From contig JAOPHQ010002883.1 of NCBI GenBank assembly GCA_030340625.1, positions 20,001-84,000 of the forward strand: a DNA stretch of 64,000 nt, in the 5' to 3' direction. How positions within the stretch are numbered: the stretch's first letter is position 1; every line of letters starts with the position of its first letter. The position numbers were made by a program, and so were the translations under genes. The stretch comes from Merluccius polli (taxonomy: Eukaryota; Chordata; Actinopteri; Gadiformes; Merlucciidae). The notes under the pieces are model-generated. The model saw only the letters and a list, made by a program, of their open reading frames with translations. It had not been told where the DNA came from and did no database searches. Positions 10,587 to 22,011 of the stretch are shown here, piece by piece.

Positions 10587-11108
10587 TAGCCTGGCAAGCC
10601 AGACCCACATCAGAAAGATGTAAGGTCTGGCTCAGCTCCATCGGCAGTGTGGGCGGGATAAACGGTTGTCTTTCAAGTTCCCTCTGCACGCAATAGGATA
10701 GCGCTACAACCAATCAGAGCAACGAAGAAGGTGACGTAGTCAGAGCGACGGCTCTGACTACGTAATTAATCAAAACTCAGAATACATATTTCTTTTCGAG
10801 GAAAGACTTCAGTGCCGTTCTTTGTTCTTTTCTCAAATAAAATGTTAACTTCAAGTCTTGAAGAGCCGCGGCCAAAGCCGAGTCGAAAGACAACCGTTCG
10901 CCAGCAGCAGCAGCCATGTTTACCTCTAACACGGAACCGTCGCAACTCTGTCGTCATGGTAGCCCGGCTTTCGACTCCACCCCTCACGCTGTGATTGGTC
11001 TGACATACTTTGTGTTTCCAGCACCAAAAAGCCGATGGAGCCGTGCTAGACCTACCTAGCTGCCAAATAAATTTGCTGCCGCTAGGGGGTGTCTAGAGTT
11101 CTAGGCTA
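10587..11108 (-). mobile_element. gene-fragment MITE, copy A (9-bp TSD family)
   Basis: 522 bp with termini TAGCCTGG and, inverted, TAGCCTAG. Flanks are GGTAACGTC (10578-10586) and GTTAACGTC (11109-11117), a 9-bp target duplication with one mismatch. It is near-identical to copies at 37403-37934 and 45507-46029. It includes an internal hairpin around ACGTAGTCAGAGC and a 46-codon ORF on the minus strand. A 9-bp TSD suggests a MULE- or Merlin-like mobiliser (inference). Confidence 0.88.
10777..10917 (-). pseudogene. captured helicase-like first exon in MITE copy A
   Basis: ORF of 46 codons starting MAAAAGERLSFDSALAA, continuing DLKLTFYLRKEQRTALKSFL and ending EKKYVF then stop. The layout (short helix, then LRKEQRTAL..F.EKK.VF) resembles the segment just before the Walker A of RecQ-like SF2 helicases, where it is followed by LPTGxGKS; here a stop comes first. 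Upstream lie CCAAT and GC-box-like sequence. The similarity is from family knowledge and was not searched. Confidence 0.5.
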
Positions 11109-11777
11109 GTTAACGTCTGCATTCCATATGAATCTCATGTTAACTGACATTAGGCATTAGTCAGACCCAGGCATAAGTCAGACCCACATATTTCTCCGGT
11201 CATTTGCCGTTTGTTTACAGGCACACACAAAGTAGTGTGAGCTAAAAGTTGTACTTTTAAGACAGAATTACCCCAAAATATGAATCAACACCCTTATATT
11301 TGTATTGATTTGTAAATGGCCATGGTATAAGCAGGACATCCACTCCAAGGTGTGTATCGAAAAATAATGCACTTCGCGGAGGCAAACCCCCTCCGCTTAG
11401 CCCCTGCGATGTGCATTATTTTTCAATACATGCACACCTCGTCGTGGATTATCCCTTCCTCATACCACAGTGTTGTTGAATACTTGATTCTGATTGGCCA
11501 ATAACGTTCCAAGGGTGTGCATTATTTTTCAATAACCGGACACCTCTGCCTTACAAATCAATGCGGTACAAATCCAACATTAAAAACAACGGTCAAATAC
11601 TATCGACCAGATGTTTGTGTTACATACATTGTACAATGTACATCTGTTTACATTATGCTACATTTTTCACTCTGGTGGAACAAGTCGCAGGGTTGTGTCT
11701 GGTCTGATCCAATCACAGGACACTGCCGGAGGAGGAGAGGGGGCGGGGCCTCACTGACAGTTCGGGGGGGCTCTTAC

Positions 11778-11931
11778 GTGATGTACTTCTCTGACTTGTT
11801 GAACCTCTTCTCCAGGTAGCGAGCAGACGTCTTGCTGGGGATCTTCACCATGGACAGCTCCTTATTGTAGCGTGTCATGTTGCAAGGCGTCCGACACATA
11901 CAGCTGCTGCTCTCCAACGCAGACAGCTTGG
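11778..11931 (-). CDS. asic2: asic2 exon 6 (thumb and wrist approach)
   Basis: The exon is 154 nt; window residues 163-214 include CMCRTPCNMTRYNKELSM and VKIPSKTSARYLEKRFNKS. Both extracellular N-glycosylation sequons known for ASIC2 are present (N180-M-T, N207-K-S). The acceptor is CACAAAG|CC behind a C/T tract. It was chosen because it is the AG that keeps frame and gives the ten residues expected between PAL and the first cysteine. That stretch is more divergent than the rest. The donor is CAC|GTAAGA. Confidence 0.94.
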
Positions 11932-12216
11932 CTTTGTGGGGGGGAAGAGGGAGGGAGTTAGTCAGAGGGGTGAGCAGGGCAACGGTAGAGGTGTCACCTC
12001 TGTCGAATGTACCGTACATCTCAGGCGCGACTCGACACAACTCGGGGCATTTAAACTGGTAATGAAAATGCTAATCATGGTTTGACTCGGCGCGGCCAAA
12101 CGTTCCAATAGAAAGGTGCTTAAGTCTGGTCAGGGCTCAACATGGACCTGCTGCTGGTAGTGGGAGCCTGAGGACAACTAGCCCAGCGCCAGCTAGAGTC
12201 AGCTGGCTGACTCTCG

Positions 12217-12266
<50 letters not shown>

Positions 12267-12536
12267 ACACACTTCCCACACACTCCTTCAAAAAGACACG
12301 GCCGCTTGATCCTTTTTAAAGCTCCCAAACGGCTCCATGTATGAGTCTTTTTCACGAACACATACACACCCACACAATGCTCCCTCCCTCCCTCCCTCCA
12401 CCCCAACACACGCACACTTACACGCAAGAATCTGCTAATATACACGCTACTCCGGGGTATGACGTGCCCCTGCTGAATGGATCAGCAGAGGGTAAAGCGA
12501 ATGCGATGTTGAACAACCTTATCCCCCCCCCCCCCT

Positions 12537-12584
<48 letters not shown>

Positions 12585-13754
12585 ACCACCACCGTCCTAT
12601 GGTGAACTGATAACCCGAGGCGACACACAGTCACATAATTGCGATAGCGCGTGCGGGGGGGTCCTCCCGTCTCCCTCGCTGGGTGCAGGGACAAGGCGTC
12701 AGTTGGATATTTTATGTCTGCTGAGCTCCTTCTCTTTTTATTTCACCACTCTCACAGGGCTTTCAACCCAACACATAAATAGCCCAAATAATGCTTTCTC
12801 CCATGCCCTTTGGATTACTTTTCCACACTTGATGTACAACCATTTAATGCATTAAGTTAGAGGGAATGAGAAAGCGTAGAATAAATAGACCGACTTGTTT
12901 TTATTAAAGTGAAGTTGTTGTTGACACTGCCAATGAGCCTGTTTACAGCAAATCTGCATTCTTTCACGCGCCATTAAGCTTCCATATATATTTCATATTT
13001 TTATATTTATAACACCCAGATTATTTTTCCCAGCATCGGTTTTCACAGAAACAGACATTAAAGCATTCATGTCTGCATAATATTGTGTTACTTTGTATTG
13101 TAGTACTTTTGAGTTTGTGAATTCCAATACAACTTTCTAAAACCTCAGAAGAGTCCAACCTTTTCCTTAACATGTCTGCCACATTGGATCTGTTTTGGAT
13201 GTATGTGCGGACGTGTATTTAGGAGGATGGATTTTACTCTAGTTCCCCCCATACACTTTGTATATATATTACTTTTAACGATAATGGGCGTAGCTAGGTC
13301 TGGCGGGACTCTCTAGTAATCAACTTCAAAGAAGTTAAGTGCTGAGACTGGATTTCACCCCCCACCACCCCAGCCTCCACCTGCGTTGGTTCTGCTCTGT
13401 ATTGTATGTTATCTACACAATGGGTCGAGGTATCTGATTTATCCCATGGGGGGGATTGTATCGTGCTCCCTGTTGTCAAATGTTATTATGCTGTATCTGA
13501 CATCTGTATGTCATGCTTTACATCCTAAAGCAGGGAGCACCCTAAAAGAGTGGAACCATACCGCCAAGTTAAAGTGTATTACCATTTAATGCAATAAATG
13601 TCTAAATATAGACATGAGTGATTTCTCACAGAACTATAATTGGAGCACAAGTGGAGGAAATTAAAGTGTTGTTCAGACCAGTGTCTGTTACACACACAGT
13701 CTGAGACATGTATAAAATACACAGTGACAGCTGTGGAAAAGAAAACAACAGCCA

Positions 13755-13935
13755 ATTATCCCAAGACATCCATGATAGGTTAATACTCCTGCCTGTGCTC
13801 GTGACCAAGGCCCCAGCAGACCTGGAGTTGGCTGCTGGGCACTGCTCCTAGTGCAGCGAGTGATGGGTTGAATGGAGAGACCACATTTCACTGTATAGTA
13901 CTTGCACATGTACATGTGCAATGACACACAAGGAA
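13755..13935 (+). mobile_element. SINE with L2-like 3' tail
   Basis: GATGGGTTGAATGGAGAGAC and ATTTCACTGTA near 13861-13895 are the conserved tail region of a widespread fish SINE group whose 3' end is shared with L2-type LINEs. The 5' part with GGTTAATACTCCTGCC and GTGACCAAGGCCCC looks like its RNA-derived head. Ends are approximate. Confidence 0.55.
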
Positions 13936-15289
13936 TCCTCTAACTTCTCCTTGAATTTGAATATAACTAATTTGACCACATCTTCGCTGGAGCTGAATAA
14001 AATGTGAGCACACACGTAGGTGTTTTTGAGTGTGTGTGATAAACATAATTGTTTGAGCCCGAAATAAAGCCAATTACTGAGCGAATGTGTGAGAAAGAGC
14101 GAAGTGAATAAAGACAGCAAGTGCATGAACAAAAACAGAACAAGAGGAGGAGGAAGATGGAACACTGTTTGAAATAAACGGCAAAATCACGCGTTGTTTT
14201 TTGTGCTATCCGACAGCGGTGGTTCTGAGTTTCGTGTGATGGTTTGAAGATGGAGAAGAGGTGAGGTTCCCGCCTGTTTGCTGAGGGGGTTGTGGGTTCC
14301 AATGTGAGCGTGTGCATGTGATAGTGGCCTCGGTATTGCTGTCTCTTTCTGGAAACTGAGCGGCATCATTGGGTATGTTGGGGCACACAACAGTGCACTG
14401 CTTTTTTTGCTGCAGTACAGGTTAAGGTTCTTCAACCATTTTGAAGAGAAGAAAACTCAATATTCTTGTGAGTGGAAAAGTAACGCTGATGTCCAACAAA
14501 AACGCCACGGATGGATAACCTTGACCCGACCCGCACACACACGCACGCATGCATGCACGCACAACACACACAACCCAAACACATAACACCACAAACACTT
14601 TTCGATAAATTCAATTTAGATAAACCCACAAGGACCCCATCACATCTGATATTCATGGCTCTCTCGGTGCGCACGGCTGTGAAGCTACGGGTAAATAAAG
14701 ATAAATAAAGTAATATATGAAGGCAACTTAATGAGATGGATCGGAAGGATGAGGACAGAGACCAGAGATGCACTTTTTGGAACCAAAATAGCTTGTTTTC
14801 GTGCCCACTTCTCAGCCCATTCAACCATTTACCCATTCTTCTGGAGACACACAGACATCCTTGAAGAAGCTGATGGACTCAATTACGGTTACAATTATAC
14901 TCTTTTTTTCTCAAAGTGGTTGGATTCAAAGTGAATCCAGTGGTTTCGTGCGGCGCAAAGTGCACGGGATAAGCGAAGTCTGTGTTTTAACTTGAATTTA
15001 CTGACATTATCCCCTGGATATGATGTCAAGGCTCTGCGTAACCTATGCGTAATGTATTAATAACAATATGTTCCTTACCGCATGCTGTCATGCATGTAAT
15101 CCATCTAATCATCTTTTGAGATTTTGCTCTTCTGATTGATTTGAGCTTGCTCTTTCTGCGAATGGGTCTCCATGCTGTGTACGAAGATGAGCCTCCTGAA
15201 TTTGCACCCAAAATGCTGTCAAAACTTTTATAATTGCCAACCCAGCCTCCATAATTCTCGACCGGGAAAAAGGCAGAAAATGGCGCGGA

Positions 15290-15525
15290 AAACACAAAAA
15301 ACAACCCCAAATCACAGAGATGCCGATTCACACAGGACTAATATTATCACATGACCTCTGTGTTTGGCAAAATATGGTAGGTAATTTGCGGTGGAATTTT
15401 GACTTTACAAATTACAGACATGGCAGATTCGCACGGGATTAAGATCACAGACGACCTGCGCAATTATTACAAATTACTAGAGGTCCCCAGGTAATACTAG
15501 TCCCGTGCGAATAGGGCTTAAGTGT
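15290..15525. mobile_element. unclassified repeat with ATTCGCACGGGA motifs
   Basis: GATTCRCACRGGAYTAA occurs in direct repeat at about 15325 and 15429. The second copy pairs with the inverted TCCCGTGCGAATAGGG at 15500-15515, suggesting the end of a mobile element. The other boundary is not clear. Confidence 0.35.
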
Positions 15526-15837
15526 GTTTCTTCATGACATACATTGGCGAGTGAATAAAGTTGCATTTCAAGAGAGTGGACAAGCCTGCATGTCTATTCA
15601 GCACTCAAGCAGGGAGGGTTAAAGAATGCAGGACCCCCAATGTAGTCGTCTGTATTTAATACTTCATACATCGGTATACTGTACATCATGGAAATACATT
15701 AATGTGCTATTGCAATGGTCATCATTGTATAACATGCCTGCAAGTAAAAATAGATAGATGTATTCTACCTAAATGTACTGTTCTACTTAAAAACATGCAT
15801 ACGTGTGCGCTCGCGTGTGTGTATTGTGTCTACTCAC

Positions 15838-15894
15838 CAAGGGCAGGCTCAGCACAGTCTTTATACTGCTCCGGTGTGCAGAAACTGGCATCAC
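15838..15894 (-). CDS. asic2: asic2 exon 5 (57-nt micro-exon, thumb)
   Basis: The exon is only 57 nt: two bases finish Gly144, then DASFCTPEQYKDCAEPAL (window residues 145-162), then one base. The pattern FCTPEQxKxCAxPAL is diagnostic for ASIC thumbs. The acceptor is TTTTCTAG and the donor TTG|GTGAGT, both close to consensus. Intron 4 upstream is only 768 bp but contains a 160-bp GT array with a G14 run. The exon is below normal ORF-finder size and was found by its protein similarity and phase. Confidence 0.93.
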
Positions 15895-16105
15895 CTAGAA
15901 AAGGTTTTGAAGCCGGAGGGCTCTCATTAATCAATAAGCACTCTGGACTCCAAAGTATAAACAAACACAGTTAAATTAGCCCAGAAGCCTCACCACCAAG
16001 ACCCCCATACCCCCCAGAGGGGCCATGCATCATGTTGATCTGTACAAGTACAATGATCTATCCTAGCAACTTTCCCTAATTTCTGTTGCTGCATTGTGTG
16101 TGTAA

Positions 16106-16140
<35 letters not shown>

Positions 16141-16159
16141 GGGGGGGGGGGGTGTGTGT

Positions 16160-16234
<75 letters not shown>

Positions 16235-16662
16235 CGTGCGTGCGTGTGTGTGTGCGTGCAGTCCATAAACCCCAGCCCCAGTATTGACTGGGGTTCAATC
16301 AATAAGAGGTTCCTCTCGGTTTTGATCTGGCAGAAATACTGCGAACCTTGCATTAAATCGCTCTCTTCACCCAATCGCTCTGTCAATACAAGAGCAGCTG
16401 GCTACCACCTACATGACTTGTTTTTTTGGTTTGTTCTCTGGTTCAACAGGATCGTGCGGAAGAACACACCATACTAACTCCCTGACCTCTTTTTACCACC
16501 CACTTGGTTGTTTGTCTTCTTCGTAATGCTCTTACATGGCCAAGCTCAAAAGCCCCCAACAAATGTTGGAGATGGGGGGACAGAACAGTGTTTTATTAGT
16601 ATTTTAGGGGTTTCCCCTGGCATGCGAGGGGGCTCATTTACTTGGCATGCGAGGGGGCTCAC
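15895..16662 (-). other. asic2 intron 4
   Basis: 768 bp, dominated by the GT array at 16098-16258 and ending, at the exon 4 side, in the duplicated splice junction (16617-16662). Confidence 0.8.
16098..16258. repeat. (GT)n array interrupted by a G14 run
   Basis: About 160 nt of GT with GTAT and GCGT variants and a 14-G run at 16139-16152. CA-rich in the asic2 transcript. Confidence 0.93.
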
Positions 16663-16670
16663 CTGGCATG
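16617..16670 (-). repeat. triplicated exon 4 splice-donor junction
   Basis: In sense direction the words CATGCCAG|GTGAGC, CATGCCAA|GTAAAT and CATGCCAG|GGGAAA follow each other at 21- and 25-nt spacing, separated by GAGCCCCCTCG. The first is the true exon 4 end. The second keeps a plausible donor 21 nt downstream. The third has lost GT. Confidence 0.85.
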
Positions 16671-16813
16671 TGGACCATCCTACAGTTGCAGTTCTCCACG
16701 ATGTAGCGGGTCTCGCAGTCGATCCTGCAGGCGGTGACACTGTACGCCGGGAAGTAGCCGGACTCCAGGGCCTTGGATTCACACTCTCCCCACGGGGGAG
16801 GCAAGTAGGTCAG
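16663..16813 (-). CDS. asic2: asic2 exon 4 (palm/thumb, cysteine-rich)
   Basis: The exon is 151 nt, starts in phase 0 and leaves one base over; window residues 94-143 start LTYLPPPWGEC and end CNCRMVHMP. Five cysteines (104, 122, 126, 135, 137) match the disulfide ladder that staples thumb to palm in ASICs, and TACRIDCETRYIVENC is highly conserved. The stretch after GEC is the most divergent from mammals. The acceptor is GCGTAG. The donor CCAG|GTGAGC is strong. The exon end plus donor is present three times in tandem just beyond the junction (16617-16670), giving a possible alternative in-frame donor. Confidence 0.95.
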
Positions 16814-17245
16814 CTACGCAGATGAGGGAACACACCCCCCGGTCACTCTCTATACTAACTCTGTAGCGCTCACACACACACACACACACTCTCTCTGTCT
16901 CTCTCTCTCTTTCTTTCTGTTTCACAATCTCCCATATTCTCACTATCACCTCTATCACTTCGTCTGGGTCTCTGACTCTATCTCACACACACATTCTAGC
17001 ACACACACACACACACACACGTAAGTGCCGTTGAGCACGTCATGTTTGTGTCCTTGCTATGCATCTTTAGGCCCGTTACCCAGAATGCATCCACATTTAA
17101 AGAACCAAGTTAAACTCCCCACCACTGCACACTCTGTGGTGACCTTCTCTGGTTACAGCAACGCTCACATGGTTGTTCCTCAGGTTCACCAAGGAAAGTG
17201 ATGACGATGAAGATGATGATGACAACAACAATATAATAGAAATAT

Positions 17246-18625
17246 TAGGGCTGCCCCCGACTAAAGATTTTCATAGTCGACTCTTAGTCGCCATTTGAAG
17301 CCGATAGTCGACTAATCGTCGCACTTTTAATGTAATTATTTCTTTTTCTTTTTTGGGGCATCAGAAAGTATTTTGATTTCCAGGGCGAGAGTGTTATAAA
17401 AGAAACACAGTTAACCTTGTGCTACTTTACAGATAATACAATACCGTCATAATCAGCCTTAAAAATATCATGTTTACAAGCACACGCACGAAGCGGGCCG
17501 CCTATTAACGGCATGGACAAAACGGTTCTGGACGAGGAAGGAGACATGAACTCTTTTAATAATCGTATTGGTAACACTTTACAATAAGGTACGCAAAACG
17601 TGGGTAGTTACTGAGGAACGAATGAGGAACGAATGAGTAACGAATGATGAACGACCAGGGCCCTAACTGGGGCCCTAACGGGGCCCTAACAGGGCCCCCA
17701 GTTAGGGCCTGGTTGTTCATCATTCATTACTCAGTAACGAATACAGTAGTCCCCTAGTCTGTTTACCAGTAACTCCTCAGTAGTTACTGAGTAACTGTCA
17801 CTTAGGGCCCCAGTTAGGGCCCTGGTCGTTCATCATTCGTTACTCATTCGTTACTCAGCAACTACCCACGTTTTGCGTACCTTATTGTAAAGTGTTACCC
17901 ATCATTCGTTACTCAGTAACGAAGACAGTAGTCCCCTAGTCTGTTTACCAGTAACTCCTCAGTAGTTACTGAGTAACTGTCACTTAAGGCCATGTTAGGG
18001 CCCCGTTAGGGCCCTGGTCGTTCATCATTCATTACTCATTCATTCCTCAGTAACTACCCACGTTTTGCGTACCTTATTGTAAAGTGTTACCATCGTATTT
18101 AACCATATAACTGCACACAACTTTATTTAAAAGCAATCAAATGGAAAACATGTTCGTATTTGGTGTCCGGTGCGTGTGGATGTGCGGCTCCTTCGGCGGA
18201 GCGGTTCATGTTAATAGCGGAGTCCGGGAGGGTTCACCTTCACGGCGTAGTTACTAGGGATGTGCGACTATCGTCTTAAAAAATACAAAAGTGTTTTTTA
18301 AAGTTAGAAAGATATTAAATATTCAACCGATATTCACGCCCCGAATTACAGCGATCAGACACGGGGAACTAAGGACGCGGTCACCGGTATGAGTCCTGTA
18401 TGTCTAGCTGTGTCTACCTGCCCAGGTGTATACCTGCCCAGGTGTATTGGTCAGTATTTCTGCAGCGATTAGTTAAATCAGGGCTTGTTGCAACCATGGA
18501 TGTATTCGGTTTGTGATGGTCATGCCTTGTTATTTTTACGTTTTACTTTTTGCTCGACTAATGAAAACGTATTCAACTCCGTCGATCGACTAAGCCGACT
18601 ATTCGACTATTAGGGGGCAGCCCTA
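17246..18625 (+). mobile_element. non-autonomous hAT element, copy 1 of a family
   Basis: Terminal inverted repeats TAGGGCTGCCCCCGACTAA and TTAGGGGGCAGCCCTA are flanked by the perfect 8-bp duplication AGAAATAT (17238-17245, 18626-18633), the hAT signature. The subterminal regions are full of GTCGACTAATCG motifs. No transposase ORF is present. A second element is nested at 17570-18091. Related copies are at 25283-27453 and, as a fragment, 39250-39480. Confidence 0.92.
17570..18091. mobile_element. 522-bp palindromic MITE nested in the hAT element
   Basis: Ends are GGTAACACTTTACAATAAGG and its inverse, flanked by the perfect 8-bp duplication ATCGTATT (17562-17569, 18092-18099). The right arm is present twice in tandem (about 192 bp each, 17708-17899 and 17900-18091), so an internal copy of the terminal GTGTTACC sits at 17892-17899. 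Confidence 0.92.
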
Positions 18626-21159
18626 AGAAATATTAATAATAACAAATAATACCAAATAATACCAAATAACAAATAATAATGTTAAAAAACACGACAGCCA
18701 CCATCAAATGTTGCTCTCTCCTCTCATGGCTGTGAAACACAGGGACAGCAGGAGAACACTGGGACCATCTGCTCTAGCATGCAGGTATGAGCTGCAACAC
18801 ACACACACACACGCACACAGGCAAGCACACACACACACACACACTAACACACACAAACACATACAAACCCACACACACACACTCGCTGACACTTCCCTGA
18901 GCAATGTGGTCCCTCCTGCCAAAAAATGACAACAGCCAGCCGGGTAAAATCTGTCTGCGCCACGCTTGTTTGCCACGATACAGTTAGAAAACCGTGTTTT
19001 CTCCCAGTTGGTGGTCGCTTTGACGACGCCCCCAGTGGCTCTGATATTGGAGAGAAACAGACAACAGAGGCAACAACACCCCACCCACCTGTCGCTAGTT
19101 CACAAACACAACGCCGGGGTCGACAGAAAAAAGCCGCCGAAAGCGTTTTTCCAGGGCCCATGTTAACGCGCGTCCGCAGGGGACCTATCCTCCTCCTGAC
19201 GGACGGGAAGATACAAAGGGACCAGAGCTTTCTGAGTCCTCCCAGGGTCCCATCACTCCTCTGCCCACTTGACTTCTGACCTCATATAAAGAAGAAGGCC
19301 TCTCAGATCCCAGGTGCCATTACTCTGCAGTAGTCACACCATCACAGAGAGGCCGGACCTCAGCTGTCTATACGCGGTCAGTCAGCTGACCTGACTGCGG
19401 TGCATTTAATCAGGGCTAAAAGCGCCCGCGCCCCAGCGCCCCCAATGAGGCCACAGACAGAGATTGGATCTGACAGGCAACTGGCTAACTGGCAAACAGT
19501 ACAGAGACCCAATGTGTTACAGTCCCCAGGAGTCACTGACCACTGTAAAGTCTCGGCCAGAGAGCCATAGCTGGGATGTGGGCACTGGAGGCGGCCATGA
19601 GGGAGGTCAAGGGGACATCATGTTCCTATCTTCCTTTGAGAGGAATTTTTAGCAGCTCACGTTGCTTTCATCCCCGGGTTGAGAGAATCGCTCTTCCTCT
19701 ATCAACAAAGTTTGAGCTACGCTCGTAAGGGCGTGTGTGCCTGTGCACGCGCATGCGTGTGCACATTTAACACAGCATGTGCGTAAGTGTTCATCTAGCC
19801 CCCCGGTGGGCTAGATATAGACTGTCCTCAGCTCACTCCGTGGAGTCAGCAGCCATGTCCAGGTACGGTGGCCGAGCCCGCTCGTTTAAACCCACGTTCT
19901 GAGTTAATTCTCCCAGCCAGGCTGATTAGGGCGCATAACAGACCTCTCTGACCAATCACCACCAGCATTTCAATTTGCTCTCTCTCTCTCTCTCAATCCA
20001 AACGTGGCTCTGCATCCAAAGCATACCCAACACCTCAAATTACCCACCCACTTAACCCCTGAGCCACAGTCGTCAGCAGCATTAGAGACCTCTCTAAATC
20101 AGCCCTCAAGAGTTTTTCCCCTTGAGCAAGACAAACAGGGACTCTGCACGAGGGGGGGGTCTGGCCTCTACAAGGCAGATGAGATGCATGCGGTACGATG
20201 TGTGCGCCGTGCCCAGCTCCGCAGGAGGGCACTATTTCCATGTGACACTGCCCCCCCCCCCCCCCCCCCCTGCTTGTCATCTGGCAGGAACAGGAAAAGA
20301 AAAAAATAAACACTCATCTACACTCATCTGTACAATAGTCTCCCCTGGCGGCCTCTGTGTCAGCATAACATCACAGCATGACCTCAGACAATCGATTTGG
20401 TTTTTCTGAAGCAAAAACCTTTTTTCCTCATAAATCCCCAGGTTTTGCCGAGATTTCTCCTCTATCGTCCTTTCAACTATCTCCTTTTGTGCATTTGCTT
20501 TGACAGTACATGGTTGCCAAAGTAACGGTGACCTCATTGATATGCTGCAGACAGAGACCCTGTATTAATCTTGGCCAAAAACTGTCCTCTCCAACAAGGG
20601 CAATCAAGCCAAATCTCTGTGAGAGACAGGGAGAGAGAGAGAGAGAGAGAGAGAGCGAGACCAAGAGCGTGAGCAAGAAAGAGAGATGTGGCATATGGAC
20701 AGACAGGCAGACAGATGGATTGACACACACACACAGCAAGACAGTAGAGGGGAGACAGACGGGCGGAAGGGAGGGAGGGAGGGGGGAGGGGAGTGACAGA
20801 TTGACAGATGAATCCTGACCGTTGATAAGTATCTGAGGCGTGAGTCAGGGACAGGAAATTTTACCGCATGCACCTCCTCCCGGTGTGGCACTTCTAGAAG
20901 CCTGGGATCAGAGCGGGGTCCAGTCAGCGGAACAACCAATGTGAGCTAGATGTGTCCGCCGTCCCCATGGAGAGACAGTTTGCCGTTTGAATTCGACTGC
21001 GGGCCGCTGTGTCGGTCGGCCTCGATACGGACGTGCACGGCTCTGGGGGAACGGTGCGTTGGGGGAGGAGGTGAGGGGAGCGAGGGTGGTGGTGGGGGGG
21101 GCACCTCTTCGGGCAAAGTCATGGCCACATACAGAGGAGGAGGTCACACACACACACAT

Positions 21160-21228
<69 letters not shown>
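21160..21228. repeat. (AT)n microsatellite
   Basis: AT repeat of about 68 nt between CA-rich tracts. Similar AT arrays are at 49949-50002, 53050-53114 and 55365-55412. Confidence 0.95.
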
Positions 21229-21229
<1 letters not shown>

Positions 21230-21695
21230 TGTATATATACACACCGCACACAGAGAGAAACACACACACACAGAGGAACACTCATACACACAGAAACAAA
21301 CAATATATATACAAACCTACGCCTAAACCTACACGCACACACACACAGAAAAGCAAATACACATGCCCACACACAACCACCCACAAGCACACAGTAAAAA
21401 CCACACACCTACACACAAAGCATGCACACACTATTCAATGTCAAATCAAGAGACTGCTTGTAACTATAGTGGACACAGACACAGATGTGCAGACACAGAC
21501 AAAGACAGACAAACAGATATACAAATGACATTTCCTTCTTTTATATGAAAAAAGTCATGAATCATGTTACTCATCTCACACAACAAAAGCCAGAAAATAA
21601 CAGAAAAAGAGGGACTCCATAATGGGGGGTCTTTTTCTGATCATCTCTCCTCTGTTGTCACTCCACGATGGGAGTGTGGATGGGTGGGGGGTGGT

Positions 21696-21837
21696 AGAGC
21701 TGGGCAATATATCATTATTATATAGATAGCGTAATATGAGACTAGCTATCGTGTTAGATTTTGGATGGCGTAATATCGTGATATGGCATGTGTTGTCTTT
21801 TCATGGTTTGAAAGGCTGCATTACAGTAAAGTGATGA
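21696..21837 (+). mobile_element. fish repeat fragment (GAGCTGGGCAATATAT family)
   Basis: TAGAGCTGGGCAATATATCA followed by ATATGAGACTAGCTATCGT and GGCTGCATTACAGTAAAGTG is a very common teleost dispersed repeat start that I recognise. Only one end is present; it stops about 45 nt from exon 3. Confidence 0.55.
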
Positions 21838-21883
21838 CGAAAATGAGAAAATGCTGGAGGATTTTCGAGCGCAGGACACCTAC

Positions 21884-22011
21884 CCTCTGCTCCTGCGTCG
21901 CCACAAAGGTCTGAAAGCCCGGGGCGACGCCGAAGCCCAACTCATGGATGAAGGGGGGCTCTGCCTGGCTGTGGATCTGGACTCGCACGCCCGCCTCAAA
22001 TGCTGTGTCCT
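21884..22011 (-). CDS. asic2: asic2 exon 3 (palm domain)
   Basis: The exon is 128 nt. Its first two bases complete Glu51, then window residues 52-93 run DTAFEAGVRVQIHSQ to FVATQEQR. The stretch PPFIHELGFGVAPGFQTF is the conserved ASIC palm segment next to the acidic pocket. The acceptor CTCTCAG follows about 80 nt of near-pure CT on the sense strand. The donor AGG|GTAGGT ends in phase 0. A fish repeat fragment ends about 45 nt beyond the donor. Confidence 0.96.

Larger units (their letters stand above)
10290..11560. mobile_element. older unclassified repeat split by MITE copy A
   Basis: GAATACTYGATTCTGATTG followed by TTATTTTTCRATAAC occurs at about 10310-10365 and again at about 11478-11535. 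An imperfect inverted repeat around CCATGGTATAA / CATACC (11312-11470) lies between. Sequences matching the family flank the MITE on both sides. The exact ends and class are uncertain. Confidence 0.35.
10106..11777 (-). other. asic2 intron 6
   Basis: 1672 bp. It contains the gene-fragment MITE copy A (10587-11108) inserted in an older repeat (about 10290-11560). Confidence 0.8.
11932..15837 (-). other. asic2 intron 5
   Basis: 3906 bp. It contains AC arrays (12220-12264, 12540-12582), a SINE (13755-13935) and a repeat with ATTCGCACGGGA ends (about 15290-15525). 12600-13750 and 13936-15290 show no recognisable feature beyond AT-rich sequence. Confidence 0.7.
16814..21883 (-). other. asic2 intron 3
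   Basis: 5070 bp. Besides the hAT element (17246-18625) it holds AC arrays (16870-16889, 18800-18890), AG (20637-20655), a 20-C run near 20251-20270 and an AT array (21160-21228). 18900-20600 shows no recognised element. Confidence 0.75.

Noticed and set aside
16063..16386. Poly(His-Thr) and poly(Cys-Val) ORFs here and at other AC/GT arrays
   Set aside because: Artefacts of dinucleotide repeats in all frames.
20908..21528. Long ORFs of 136-192 codons on both strands
   Set aside because: They span the AT/CA microsatellite at 21130-21242 and are repeat translations.
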